DNA of 64,000 bases from Marmoricola sp. URHB0036 (GTDB lineage Bacteria > Actinomycetota > Actinomycetes > Propionibacteriales > Nocardioidaceae): positions 310,001-374,000 of the forward strand of contig NZ_AUEP01000004.1 of the NCBI RefSeq assembly GCF_000426045.1, given 5' to 3'. Shown in pieces: positions 48,833 to 57,819 of the stretch. Position 1 is the first letter of the stretch, and each line of letters begins with the position of its first letter. Made by a program: the position numbers and the translations under genes. The notes under the pieces were generated by a model. That model worked only from the letters and a program-made list of their open reading frames with translations, was not told the DNA's origin and did not search any database.

Positions 48833-48893
48833 GGGGTGAGCCTAGGTCGTGGGCCTGACAGGTCGCTGGTGGGGCAGTCTCAGGAGTCGCCCC

Positions 48894-49799
48894 TCACGGG
48901 CCGCGCTTGACCATCCGCGCGTTGGGCAGCGGGGGTGCGTGCAGGGGCTCGAGGGGGTCGTCGGCGGGGAGGCCGAAGCGGGTGTGGTCGTCGTCGGCGA
49001 GCAGGGCCTCCCACTGGGCGCGGTAGCCGACCACCTCGTCGTGCTCGCGGCCGATGAAGTTCCACCACATGACGATCTTCTCCCCGAACGGCGGGCCGCC
49101 GAGCAGGAGCAGGCGGACGTCCCCGTCGGCGCTCAGCTCGATCGAGTCGGAGCCAGGTTCGACGAAGCCCAGCTCGTGTGCGGCCAGCGGCTTGCCCTCG
49201 ACCCGCACGCTGCCGGTGTCGACCAGCACGCCCAGCTCGTACGACGCATCGACCGGCACCGTCAGCGTCGTACCGGAGGCGAGGGTGAGCTCGGCGCCGA
49301 GCAGCGGGGTGTACGTCGTGACCGGCGACTCCGACCCGAGCAGCGAACCAATGAACACCCGCGCCTCCCAGCCCTCGCCGGAGACCGGGGTGGGTGCGAA
49401 GTGCTCGAACGACGGGTCGACCTGTCGGTCGCCGTCGGGCAGCGCCAGCCACAGCTGGGCGCCGTGCAGGGTGGTGGTGCCGGGGGTGGAGTACTCGCTG
49501 TGGCTGATGCCGCGCCCGGCCGTCATCAGGTTGAGCTCGCCGGGCCGCACGAACGCGTGGTGGCCCGCGGAGTCGCGGTGCTCGATCTCGCCGGTGAACA
49601 GCCAGCTGACCGTCTGCAGTCCGGTGTGCGGGTGCGGCGGCACCACCATCCCGCCCGACCCGTCGACCTCGTCTGGGCCGTAGTGGTCCAGGAAGCACCA
49701 GGCGCCGACCAGGGAGCGCTGCCGCTGGGGGAGAGTACGCCGCACGGTCATCGCGCGGAGCCCGCCGAGGGGCACGTCACGCGGGGTCAGGACCTCCAT
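48894..49799 (-). CDS. Pirin family protein
   Basis: A 301-residue bicupin. The metal site of the N-terminal cupin is complete: PHPHTGLQTVSW gives two His, and GRGISHSEYS gives His and Glu. The C-terminal cupin has GVLVDTGSVRVEG and LLLLGGPPFGEKIVMWWNF, the family signature. Some pirins oxidise quercetin; the role here is unknown. The start is ATG 49799 (MEVLTPRD), 6 nt after CAGGCT, a weak leaderless pattern; the longer reading upstream lacks homology. Confidence 0.88.
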   Translation of the reverse strand: MEVLTPRDVPLGGLRAMTVRRTLPQRQRSLVGAWCFLDHYGPDEVDGSGGMVVPPHPHTGLQTVSWLFTGEIEHRDSAGHHAFVRPGELNLMTAGRGISHSEYSTPGTTTLHGAQLWLALPDGDRQVDPSFEHFAPTPVSGEGWEARVFIGSLLGSESPVTTYTPLLGAELTLASGTTLTVPVDASYELGVLVDTGSVRVEGKPLAAHELGFVEPGSDSIELSADGDVRLLLLGGPPFGEKIVMWWNFIGREHDEVVGYRAQWEALLADDDHTRFGLPADDPLEPLHAPPLPNARMVKRGP

Positions 49800-49912
49800 G
49801 CCACCAGCCTGCCACGGCCCCGGAGAGCGCCGGGAACACGTTGGCGCGATCTTTGCGGAGATGGTCATTTCTGCCACTCGTGAGCGCGGAAGCGTCGACG
49901 GACAGTAGGGGC

Positions 49913-50122
49913 ATGACCTTCTTCATCGCCTTCGCCGTCCTGATCCTCGCCGCCGCGACGTTGCTGGTCTTCGCCGGCCGCGAGTTCCTCCGCGTCAACG
50001 GGTTCCCGCGCCACCGCGTGCACCAGCTCGGGGATCTCGTCCACCTCGCGTCGCTCGGCTACGCAGCCCTCAACGACGCCTCGAACGAGGCCGCCCGCAA
50101 GCGGATGACCGGAAGCTACTGA
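49913..50122 (+). CDS. Small membrane protein (unknown)
   Basis: 69 residues: one N-terminal membrane helix (TFFIAFAVLILAAATLLVFA) followed by a basic cytoplasmic tail (GREFLRVNGFPRHRVHQLGD ... ARKRMTGSY). Not recognised. ATG 49913 lies 6 nt after GACAGT. It sits between the pirin gene (divergent, 113 bp away) and the helicase gene (convergent, 9 bp away). The composition and third-position GC suit a real gene. Confidence 0.55.
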   Translation: MTFFIAFAVLILAAATLLVFAGREFLRVNGFPRHRVHQLGDLVHLASLGYAALNDASNEAARKRMTGSY

Positions 50123-50131
50123 GGAGCCTGG

Positions 50132-51541
50132 TCAGCGGCCGCGACGGTTGCTGCTGAACGACGCGGCACTGTGCCCGCCGCTCTTCGGGGCAGCGGCGGA
50201 GCCACGGTTGCCGCCACGCGAGCGACCACCCTGCTGACGCGAACGTGACTCCCCCTGCGACCGGCCGGAGCCCTGGCCGCCACGACCACCGCTGCGACGA
50301 CGGCCACCGCCGCCACCGCCACGTGACTGGTTGCGGTCCTCGGCCGGTCGGTCGTCCTTGAGCCCGCCGGCGACGAGCACGCGCTCGCCCGGGGCGAGCT
50401 GGGCGAGCACCGGGTGGCTCGGCCCGGAGATCTTGGTGGTGGTCGGGGAGATCTTGGCCGCGCGCGTGAGGTCGCGGACGTCCTTGACCTGCTGGTCGGT
50501 CATCAGCGTGATCACGGTGCCGGCGGCACCGGCTCGAGCTGTGCGCCCCGAGCGGTGCAGGTAGGCCTTGTGCTCGGCCGGCGGGTCGGCGTGCACGACC
50601 AGGGCCACGTCATCGACGTGGATGCCGCGCGCGGCGATGTCGGTCGCGACCAGCGTGCTGGCCTTGCCCGAGTGGAAGGCCTCCATGTTGCGGGTGCGCG
50701 CGTTCTGGGCGAGGTTGCCGTGTAGCTCGACGGTGGGCACGCCCCGCGAGTTCAGCTGCTTGGCCAGGTTCTTGGCGCCGTGCTTGGTGCGGGTGAACAC
50801 GACCGTGCGGCCGGGAGCGCTGGTGAGGTCGACGAGCACGGAGACACGGTGGTCGCGGTGCACGTGCAGGACGTGGTGGTCCATCGTCGAGATCGGCGAC
50901 TGGGCCGAGTCGGCCTCGTGGGTGGCCGGGTTGGTGAGGAAGCGCTTGACCAGCACGTTCACACCCGAGTCGAGGGTGGCGGAGAACAGCATCCGCTGAC
51001 CACCGCGAGGCGTCTGCTCGAGGATGCGGCGTACGGCGGGCAGGAAGCCGAGGTCGGCCATGTGGTCGGCCTCGTCGAGGACGGTGACCTCGACCTGGCC
51101 GAGGTCGACGTGACCCTGCTTGATCAGGTCCTCCAGGCGACCGGGGCAGGCGAGCACGAAGTCGACGCCCTGACGGATGGCGGTGACCTGGGGGTTCTGA
51201 CCGACACCGCCGAAGACGGTGCGGGTGCGGAGCCCGTGCACGGCTGCCAGCGGCGCCAGCGCGGCGTCGATCTGGGCGACCAGCTCGCGGGTCGGCGCGA
51301 GGATCAGCGCACGCGGGCGCTTCGGCGTACGACGGGAGCGGGACGCGTCCAGCCGGGCGACCAGCGGCAGCAGGAACGCGAGCGTCTTGCCGGAGCCGGT
51401 GCGGCCGCGGCCGAGGACGTCGCGTCCGCCGAGGGAGTCGGGCAGCGTCGCTGCCTGGATGGGAGTGGGGTCGGTGATGCCCTGCGAGGCAAGCACGTCG
51501 GACAGGTCGGCGGGGACGCCGAGCTCGAGGAAGGAAGACAA
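50132..51541 (-). CDS. DEAD-box RNA helicase with Arg/Gly-rich tail
   Basis: 469 residues. The helicase core (1-375) has the Q motif (FLELGVPADLSDVLASQGITDPTPIQ), motif I GRTGSGKT, Ia PTRELVAQ, II DEAD, III SAT, V ATDIAARGIH and VI HRSGRTARAG. The last 75 residues are an Arg/Gly/Ser-rich, RNA-binding type tail (RGGGGGGRRRSGGRGGQG). It resembles the RhlE/CshA-like helicases that remodel RNA in the cold. The start is TTG 51541; no good Shine-Dalgarno is seen. The 201-bp gap upstream probably holds its leader and promoter (a TACTCT box is near 51680). Confidence 0.9.
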   Translation of the reverse strand: MSSFLELGVPADLSDVLASQGITDPTPIQAATLPDSLGGRDVLGRGRTGSGKTLAFLLPLVARLDASRSRRTPKRPRALILAPTRELVAQIDAALAPLAAVHGLRTRTVFGGVGQNPQVTAIRQGVDFVLACPGRLEDLIKQGHVDLGQVEVTVLDEADHMADLGFLPAVRRILEQTPRGGQRMLFSATLDSGVNVLVKRFLTNPATHEADSAQSPISTMDHHVLHVHRDHRVSVLVDLTSAPGRTVVFTRTKHGAKNLAKQLNSRGVPTVELHGNLAQNARTRNMEAFHSGKASTLVATDIAARGIHVDDVALVVHADPPAEHKAYLHRSGRTARAGAAGTVITLMTDQQVKDVRDLTRAAKISPTTTKISGPSHPVLAQLAPGERVLVAGGLKDDRPAEDRNQSRGGGGGGRRRSGGRGGQGSGRSQGESRSRQQGGRSRGGNRGSAAAPKSGGHSAASFSSNRRGR

Positions 51542-51742
51542 GGGGAAAGGTTCGCTAACTGTGTGTAAGTCCCACCACAGCCGTAGACGCTGGTTCCGTC
51601 TGGTGTTCGGGCGACGTGGAGCACGAGTGCTGCGACACGCATCAGGATCGAGGTGAGACTGGACGATCCTTGTGACTCAAGAGTAGGGCATCGGGCCCGA
51701 ATCACCCGCATTGTTGGCCAACGCGGCGCTGTGACCCTCGAC

Positions 51743-52912
51743 TCAGCGGAAGGCGTCCTGGCCGGTGAGGGCCTTGCCCAGCACCAGCTGGTGGACCTCC
51801 GAGGTGCCCTCGTAGGTGAGCACCGACTCGAGGTTGTTGGCGTGCCGCATCATCGGCCACTCCAGGGTGATCCCGGCGGCGCCCATGATCGTTCGGCACT
51901 CGCGCGCGATGGCCAGAGCCTCGCGGATGTTGTTGAGCTTGCCGAAGCTGACCTGCTCGGCGGTGATCCGGCCGTCGTCCTTGAGCCGGCCGAGGTGCAG
52001 CGCGAGCAGCATCGACTTGCCCAGCTCGACGGTCATGTCGGCCAGCTTGGCCTGGGTGAGCTGGAATCCGCCGAGGGGCTTGTCGAAGATCTCCCGCTCC
52101 CCGACGTACCGCAGCGTCGCCTCGAGGCAGTCACGCGCGGCTCCGATCGAGCCGAAGATGATGCCGAACCGTGCCTCGGTCAGGCAGCTCAACGGGCCGC
52201 GCAGGCCCTTGACGTTCGGCAGCATGGCGTCGGCGGGGAGCCGGACGCCGTCCAGCACCAGCTCGCTGGTCACCGAGGCCCGCATCGACATCTTCTGCTT
52301 GATGTCGGGGGCGGAGAAACCCTCGGTGTCGGTGGGTACGACGAAACCGCGGATGCCCTCGTCGGTCTGGGCCCACACGACGGCGACGTCGGCGATCGAG
52401 CCGTTGGTGATCCACATCTTCGATCCGTCGAGCACCCAGTCGGACCCGTCGAGCTTGGCGCGGGTGCGCATCCCGGCTGGGTTGGAGCCGAAGTCCGGCT
52501 CGGTCAGGCCGAAGCAGCCGATCTTCTCCCCCTTCGCCATCTGCGGCAGCCACTGCTCCTTCTGCTCCTCCGAGCCGTGGGCGTGGATCGCGAACATGGC
52601 CAGGCTGCCCTGCACCGACATCAGCGAGCGGATGCCCGAGTCACCGGCCTCCACCTCCAGGCAGGCCAGCCCGTAGGCCGTCGTACTCGTGCCGGCGCAG
52701 CCGTAGCCCTCGAGGTGCATGCCGAGGGCACCGATATCGCCGAGCTCGAGGGCGATGTCGCGCACGGGGGCCGTGCCGTTCTCGTACCACTCGGCGATGT
52801 GCGGGCGCACCCGGTCGTCGACCCACTTGCGGACGGTCTGCTGGATGGCGCGATCCTCCTCGTTCACCAGAGAGTCGGTGTCGAGCAGTCCCAGCGGCGA
52901 GCGGTCGGCCAT
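51743..52912 (-). CDS. Acyl-CoA dehydrogenase, glutaryl-CoA dehydrogenase-like
   Basis: A 389-residue flavoenzyme of the acyl-CoA dehydrogenase family. FAD and substrate motifs are CFGLTEPDFGSNPAGM and WITNGSIADVAVVWA; the catalytic base is the Glu in LTYEGTSEVHQLVLG. The early GYGCAGTSTTAYGLACLEVE and the RSLMSVQGSL segments are characteristic of glutaryl-CoA dehydrogenases (lysine/tryptophan breakdown), which decarboxylate as well as oxidise. ATG 52912 lies 6 nt after TATCTT (leaderless form). It is divergent from the S9 peptidase gene across about 40 bp. Confidence 0.87.
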   Translation of the reverse strand: MADRSPLGLLDTDSLVNEEDRAIQQTVRKWVDDRVRPHIAEWYENGTAPVRDIALELGDIGALGMHLEGYGCAGTSTTAYGLACLEVEAGDSGIRSLMSVQGSLAMFAIHAHGSEEQKEQWLPQMAKGEKIGCFGLTEPDFGSNPAGMRTRAKLDGSDWVLDGSKMWITNGSIADVAVVWAQTDEGIRGFVVPTDTEGFSAPDIKQKMSMRASVTSELVLDGVRLPADAMLPNVKGLRGPLSCLTEARFGIIFGSIGAARDCLEATLRYVGEREIFDKPLGGFQLTQAKLADMTVELGKSMLLALHLGRLKDDGRITAEQVSFGKLNNIREALAIARECRTIMGAAGITLEWPMMRHANNLESVLTYEGTSEVHQLVLGKALTGQDAFR

Positions 52913-52951
52913 GGGGCCAAGATAGACGGCGCCATCATGCAGGATGCAGGC

Positions 52952-54952
52952 ATGCCGACAGCTGCGTTGCCCTACGGTTCCTGGCCCTCCCCCATCTCCC
53001 CGACCGACCTGGTCGCATCCGGTGGCGTGTCCGCGGACCCACGCGCCGACGGCGACGACCTCTACTTCCTGCAGACGCGTCCCGAGAGCGGCGGCCGCGT
53101 CATCCTCACCCGCCGGAGCGCGGACGGCACCACCACCGACGTCTCACCGGAGTGGATGTCGGTGCGCTCGCGCGTGCAGGAGTACGGCGGGGGCGCCTGG
53201 ACCGTCCGGGACGGGATCGTGCTCGCCGTCGACTTCGCCACCCAGCAGCTGTGGCGGCTCGACGGGGAGCCGCGGGCGCTGACCCCTGCCGTCGACGGGG
53301 CCGGAGTGCGTTGGTCGGCGATGGAGATCGACACCGCCCGTGGCGTCTGCTTCGCGGTGCGCGAGGACCATCGTGTGGATGGCCTCGAGCCGGTCAACGA
53401 GCTGGTCCGCCTCCCCCTCGACGCCGCCCAACCTGGCTTCGGGAGCGTGGTCGTCGCCGGACGACGTCGCAGCACGCCTCGTCCTGCGGCCGACGACTCG
53501 GGCGACCCCGGTCTGCCGGACTTCGTGATCGACCCCGTGCTCTCCCCCGACGGCCGTCGGCTCGCCTGGGTGCAGTGGTCGCACCCGTCGATGCCCTGGG
53601 ACGAGGCGTCCGTGCGGGTCGCCGACCTCGACGACTCGGGTGACCTGGGCGACGTACGCCGGGTCGGCGGTGGCGACGGCTGCACGGCGGTCGAACCGGT
53701 GTGGGTCGACAGTGACCGGCTCGCCTTCATCTCCGACCCCGACGGCTGGTCGGTGCCTCATCTCGTCGACCTCACCGGCGCCGGGGAAGCCGTGGCCCTG
53801 GCCGACCCGGGCAGCGAGTACGGCAACCCCTCGTGGGTGCTGCGCACGCGGTCGATGACACGTACGCCGGACGGCCGCCTGGCCGCCGTACGCCACGTCG
53901 ACGGTCTGGGACGACTGACCGTGCTCGACCCCGACCGACCGGGCCAGAGGACCGACCTCGCCCTCCCGCTCGTCTCGGCCAGCACCCTCTCGCCCTGGGC
54001 AGGCGGCATCGTCTGCGAGGCGGGGCACACCGAGCTCGGCTTCGCGACCGTGACCATCGCACTGCCCGACGGCGAGCTGGCGGTCGTGCAGGCCCGGGGC
54101 GCGGCACCCGACCCGGCGTACACGCCCGAGCCGGAGGCGGTCAGCTGGCCCGGCCACGACGGGGAGACGGCCTACGGCTTCCTCTACCGGCCGACGCATC
54201 CCGCGGCCGACGCACCGGACGGCGAGCTCCCTCCCCTGGTCGTCACCGCCCACGGCGGGCCGACCTCGGCGGCGGTTGCGGTGCCGCGACACTCGGTCAG
54301 CTTCTTCACCTCGCGCGGGCTCGCCGTGCTCGACGTGAACTACGCCGGGTCCACCGGCTACGGCCGCGCCTACCGGGAGCGGCTGCGCGGCACCTGGGGC
54401 GTCGCGGACATCGAGGACTGCGTGGCCGGTGCCCGCCACCTCGCCGACACCGGCGTGGTCGACGGGTCGCGTCTCGGCGTACGCGGTGGGTCGGCCGGCG
54501 GGTTCGTCGTCCTCGCCGGTCTCGCCTTCCACGACACGTTCAGCGCCGGCGTCAGCCTGTTCGGCGTGGCCGACGTGTCGCTGCTCGCCAAGGAGACGCA
54601 CAAGTTCGAGTCGCGCTACCTCGACGGGCTCATCGGACCCTGGCCCGCCGCGCGGGAGACGTACGACGCCCGCTCGCCGATCCACCACGTCGACCAGATC
54701 ACGAGCCCACTCCTGCTCCTGCAGGGCGAGGAGGACCGCGTCGTACCGCCCTCGCAGGCACGGGTGATGTTCGAGGCGTTGCAGGCGGTCGGCCGGCCGG
54801 TCGCGCTGGCGATGTTCCCCGGCGAGGGCCACGGCTTCCGCGAGCCCGCGTCGATCGTCCGGGCGGCCGAGCTCGAGCTGTCCTTCCTCGGCCAGGTCTG
54901 GGGCTACACCCCGGCGGACGACCCGGAGCACGTCGAGGTGGAGAACCTCTAG
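52952..54952 (+). CDS. S9 family peptidase (prolyl oligopeptidase/acylaminoacyl-peptidase type)
   Basis: 666 residues: an N-terminal beta-propeller (about 1-390) and a C-terminal alpha/beta-hydrolase. The nucleophile is in VRGGSAGGFVVLAG, the Asp in LLQGEEDRVVPPSQ, and the His in PGEGHGFREP; the oxyanion strand is VVTAHGGPTSA. No signal peptide, so it is cytoplasmic and likely cleaves short peptides. Two starts are possible, ATG 52937 and ATG 52952; the second gives the usual MPTAALPYGSWPSPI beginning and has GCAGG close upstream. Confidence 0.9.
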   Translation: MPTAALPYGSWPSPISPTDLVASGGVSADPRADGDDLYFLQTRPESGGRVILTRRSADGTTTDVSPEWMSVRSRVQEYGGGAWTVRDGIVLAVDFATQQLWRLDGEPRALTPAVDGAGVRWSAMEIDTARGVCFAVREDHRVDGLEPVNELVRLPLDAAQPGFGSVVVAGRRRSTPRPAADDSGDPGLPDFVIDPVLSPDGRRLAWVQWSHPSMPWDEASVRVADLDDSGDLGDVRRVGGGDGCTAVEPVWVDSDRLAFISDPDGWSVPHLVDLTGAGEAVALADPGSEYGNPSWVLRTRSMTRTPDGRLAAVRHVDGLGRLTVLDPDRPGQRTDLALPLVSASTLSPWAGGIVCEAGHTELGFATVTIALPDGELAVVQARGAAPDPAYTPEPEAVSWPGHDGETAYGFLYRPTHPAADAPDGELPPLVVTAHGGPTSAAVAVPRHSVSFFTSRGLAVLDVNYAGSTGYGRAYRERLRGTWGVADIEDCVAGARHLADTGVVDGSRLGVRGGSAGGFVVLAGLAFHDTFSAGVSLFGVADVSLLAKETHKFESRYLDGLIGPWPAARETYDARSPIHHVDQITSPLLLLQGEEDRVVPPSQARVMFEALQAVGRPVALAMFPGEGHGFREPASIVRAAELELSFLGQVWGYTPADDPEHVEVENL

Positions 54953-54954
54953 CG

Positions 54955-55818
54955 TCAGGCGCGCCGACCCTCGCGCGCGAACGCCCGCAGCGGGATCGGG
55001 TGCATCCGGTGACGACCCGGCAACCGCTGGTAGAGGCCGTTCATCGCGCGGCTGACCGAGGCGAACCGCTGGTAGCGCTGCTCGCGCTTCTCGTCCCACG
55101 GCAGGCCGAGGATCTCGCGGGCGCGCGGTGGCAGGCCGCCGATCGTCAGGGACGAGCTGACCGCGTTGACCGGCCCCCTCACCAGCCACCAGATCGCGGC
55201 CGGGACGCGCTGCGGACGGGGCCAGCCCTTGGTCGCGTAGCCCACGCCGTACGACGCGGTGCGGTGGGCGACCAGCCGCTCCTCGAGCGCGTGCTCGAAG
55301 TAGTCGACGAACTCGGCGTAGGTCTGCGGCGTGCTCCGCGAGCTGACGCCGTACCGCTCGAACCAGGTGATCGACTCGCGGAAGATCTGCTCCGTCTCCT
55401 CCTCGCTGAGCCGGCGGATGAAGGTGTCGGTCGCGGTGATCAGGTGCTCGACGAAGCAGGCGTGCGCCCAGTAGTAGGTGTCCGGGTTGAGCGCGCTGTA
55501 CGGCGACCCGTCGGGCAGCCGGCCCTTGATCGGCCTGTGGAAGTCACGGACCTCGTGGCCGCTGGTCTCCGGGTCGGCGCCGTAGACGGTGTTGAAGATC
55601 GGCGGGATGCTGCGCTGCAGTCGCGCCAGCGTCTCGGCGAACCAGACCGAGTGGTCCTCCACGCCCTGGCCGAGCGCCGGGAGCATGTTCTGCAGGACGG
55701 CCGCTCGCGGACCGAGCAGCGCCATCCGGTGGTCGCCGAAGTAGCGCCAGGTCAGCGAGTCGGGACCGAGCGGCAGCGCCTCGGCGCTGTCGGCGGAAAC
55801 GCGCTGGGCCGTCGTCAC
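54955..55818 (-). CDS. MpaB-type oxygenase (DUF2236)
   Basis: 287 residues of the DUF2236/MpaB family, which includes haem-containing latex-clearing proteins and the fungal MpaB oxygenase. Family signatures are DFHRPIKGRLPDG, ALNPDTYYWAHACFVEHLI (with the conserved His) and YFEHALEERLVAHRTASYG. It would be a haem-dependent oxygenase of unknown substrate. GTG 55818 lies 10 bp from the operator-like palindrome (55828-55847) and the gene is divergent from the P450, so the two oxygenases are probably controlled by the same TetR protein and act in one pathway. The stop lies just after the convergent peptidase gene. Confidence 0.8.
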   Translation of the reverse strand: MTTAQRVSADSAEALPLGPDSLTWRYFGDHRMALLGPRAAVLQNMLPALGQGVEDHSVWFAETLARLQRSIPPIFNTVYGADPETSGHEVRDFHRPIKGRLPDGSPYSALNPDTYYWAHACFVEHLITATDTFIRRLSEEETEQIFRESITWFERYGVSSRSTPQTYAEFVDYFEHALEERLVAHRTASYGVGYATKGWPRPQRVPAAIWWLVRGPVNAVSSSLTIGGLPPRAREILGLPWDEKREQRYQRFASVSRAMNGLYQRLPGRHRMHPIPLRAFAREGRRA

Positions 55819-55827
55819 GGTGATACA

Positions 55828-55847
55828 TTGACACAGATTTGTCTCAA
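55828..55847. promoter_or_regulatory. Putative TetR operator between the MpaB-like and P450 genes
   Basis: TTGACACA, a 4-bp centre and TGTCTCAA form a 20-bp inverted repeat (7 of 8 positions pair). The 47-bp divergent gap contains little else, so a bound repressor would block both genes. TACATT (55824-55829) and TTGAGA on the other strand are possible promoter elements overlapping it. The TetR gene lies just after the P450 gene. Confidence 0.6.
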
Positions 55848-55865
55848 CATGCCAGCGGAGGCGCC

Positions 55866-57200
55866 ATGACGGTCACCACCCGGGCTGGACTGAAGCAGGC
55901 GCGTGGTCCCGTGCTCGGCCTGCCCCACCTGCTGCAGCTGCGCTACCACCCGATCAGCCACAACGAGTTCCTGCGCGAGACGTACGGCGAGCTCTACCGG
56001 CTCAAGGTGTTCGGCGTGACGATGTACGTCACCGCCGGCGCCGACCTGGCCGAGCAGGTGCTGGTCAACCGCGACCGGACCTTCGCCAACGGCCCGGCGT
56101 GGTCGCACTTCATCGGACCGTTCTTCCACCGCGGCATCATGCTGCTCGACTTCGACGAGCACCTGCACCACCGGCGCATCCTGCAGCACGCCTTCACCAA
56201 CGACGCACTGCGCCGCTACCACGCGGTGATGGCGCCGCACATCCGTCGCAACCTCGCCCAGCTCTCCGACGCGTGGGTTGACGGCGGACAGCCGGTGCGC
56301 ATGCACCACGTGTTCAAGGCACTGACACTCGACCTCGCACTCGAGACCTTCGTCGGCGTCGACCTCACCCGCGAGGAGCAGGAGCAGGTCAACAAGGCGT
56401 TCATCGCGGCGGTGCGGGCCGGCACGTCGGTCATCCGCAAGCCGATCCCCGGCGGCCCGTGGGCCCGCGGGCTCAAGGCGCGGGCCTTCCTCGAGGACTT
56501 CTTCCGCTCGCACCTGCCGACCAAGCGACGCGACGGCGGCGACGACCTGTTCGCGCAGCTGTGCCGCGCGCAGAGCGAGGACGGTGACGAGTTCAGCGAC
56601 GACGACATCGTCAACCACATGATCTTCCTGTTGATGGCGGCCCACGACACCACCACCATCACCTTGAGCTCGATGGCCTACCACCTCGCCAAGCACCCCG
56701 ACTGGCAGGAGCAGGCGCGGGCCGAGTCCATGGCGGCTGGGGATCTGGACTACGACGGCGTGCTGGCGCTCGACGTGCTCGACCGGGTGATGAAGGAGTC
56801 GATGCGGCTGTGCTCTCCGGTGCCCTCGCTGCCTCGGGTCGCGGTGCGGGAGACCTCACTCGACGGCTACCACATCCCGTCCGGCGCGTTCGTCACCGTG
56901 TCGCCGTACATGAACCACTACCTGCCCGAGCTGTGGCCGGATCCGACGCGCTTCGACCCCGACCGGTTCGCGCCCGACCGTCGCGAGGACCGCTCGCACC
57001 GGCTGGCCTTCGAGCCCTTCGGCGCCGGGGTGCACAAGTGCATCGGGATGCACTTCGCCGGCATGCAGGTGCGGGCGATCATGCACGAGCTGCTGCGCGG
57101 CTACCGCTGGTCGGTGCCCGACGACTACGTGTGGCCGATCGACCTGACCGCGTTGCCGTACCCCCGCGACGGCGTACCCGTGCGGCTGGAACGACTGTGA
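55866..57200 (+). CDS. Cytochrome P450
   Basis: A 444-residue P450. The I-helix oxygen-binding motif is MAAHDTTT, a variant of AGxDTT with His for Asp-preceding Gly position; the K-helix ExxR is in KESMRL; the haem-ligand loop is FGAGVHKCIGMHFAG. The helix-C region HLHHRRILQHAF is typical. No membrane anchor. It would need ferredoxin and reductase partners, none of which is nearby. ATG 55866 has GCGGAGG upstream; a longer in-frame reading starts before the promoter. It overlaps the TetR gene by 4 bp (GTGA). The family cannot be assigned by eye. Confidence 0.92.
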   Translation: MTVTTRAGLKQARGPVLGLPHLLQLRYHPISHNEFLRETYGELYRLKVFGVTMYVTAGADLAEQVLVNRDRTFANGPAWSHFIGPFFHRGIMLLDFDEHLHHRRILQHAFTNDALRRYHAVMAPHIRRNLAQLSDAWVDGGQPVRMHHVFKALTLDLALETFVGVDLTREEQEQVNKAFIAAVRAGTSVIRKPIPGGPWARGLKARAFLEDFFRSHLPTKRRDGGDDLFAQLCRAQSEDGDEFSDDDIVNHMIFLLMAAHDTTTITLSSMAYHLAKHPDWQEQARAESMAAGDLDYDGVLALDVLDRVMKESMRLCSPVPSLPRVAVRETSLDGYHIPSGAFVTVSPYMNHYLPELWPDPTRFDPDRFAPDRREDRSHRLAFEPFGAGVHKCIGMHFAGMQVRAIMHELLRGYRWSVPDDYVWPIDLTALPYPRDGVPVRLERL

Positions 57201-57745
57201 CGGTCGCGATGCTCGAGGCGGCTCGCCAGGTCTTCGAGCAGTACGGCGTGCGTCGGGCCAACGTCGAGGACGTCGCCCGCGCGGCCGGGGTCAGTCGCAG
57301 CACGCTCTACCGCGCCTACCCCAACAAGGACGTCCTGCTCGAGGCCGTCCTGCTCCAGCAGTTCGACGACTTCCTGACCGAGCTCGACCGGGTCGCCGCC
57401 GACCTGCCTCCCCGCGAGGCGGTCGTCGAGTGCTTCACCCAGGGCCTGCGGCTGACGCGGGAGATCCCGCTGCTCGCCCGCCTCGCCGAGAGCGAGCCCG
57501 ACCTGATCACCGCCGCCGGCGCCGCCTCGCACAGCTCGCTGGTCCTCGGCTCGGCCGGACGCGTCGCGGACACCCTGCGCCGAGCCGGCGCCACGATGCC
57601 GGACGACGAGCTGCTCACGGTGGCCGAGCTGATGCTCCGCGTCGCGTGGACCTACCTGCTCAACCCCCGCGGCGGCCTCGACGTCACCGACGAGAAAGCC
57701 GTCCGCGCCTACGCCGCCCGCTACCTCGCGCCGTTGGTGAGCTGA
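57197..57745 (+). CDS. TetR family transcriptional regulator
   Basis: A 182-residue repressor. The N-terminal helix-turn-helix reads FEQYGVRRANVEDVARAAGV then SRSTLYRAYPNKDVLLEAVL, a standard TetR domain. The C-terminal ligand domain has no recognisable family signature. GTG 57197 overlaps the P450 stop, so the repressor is made with the enzyme and would autoregulate through the operator at 55828-55847. The natural ligand is probably the P450/MpaB substrate. Confidence 0.9.
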   Translation: MTVAMLEAARQVFEQYGVRRANVEDVARAAGVSRSTLYRAYPNKDVLLEAVLLQQFDDFLTELDRVAADLPPREAVVECFTQGLRLTREIPLLARLAESEPDLITAAGAASHSSLVLGSAGRVADTLRRAGATMPDDELLTVAELMLRVAWTYLLNPRGGLDVTDEKAVRAYAARYLAPLVS

Positions 57746-57756
57746 ACCCGAAGCCC

Positions 57757-57819
57757 GATAGTCCCGAGTGAACGGACCCCTTTTCGCACTGCAGAAGGGT
57801 CCGAACACACGGGACTATC
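57757..57819. repeat. Hairpin repeat, family C, copy 1 (TetR/carboxyltransferase gap)
   Basis: A perfect 10-bp outer stem GATAGTCCCG/CGGGACTATC (57757-57766 and 57810-57819) encloses an inner CGGACCC/GGGTCCG stem. It fills the convergent gap, and the right arm includes the TAG stop of the carboxyltransferase gene. A relative lies at 60007-60067. Confidence 0.7.
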
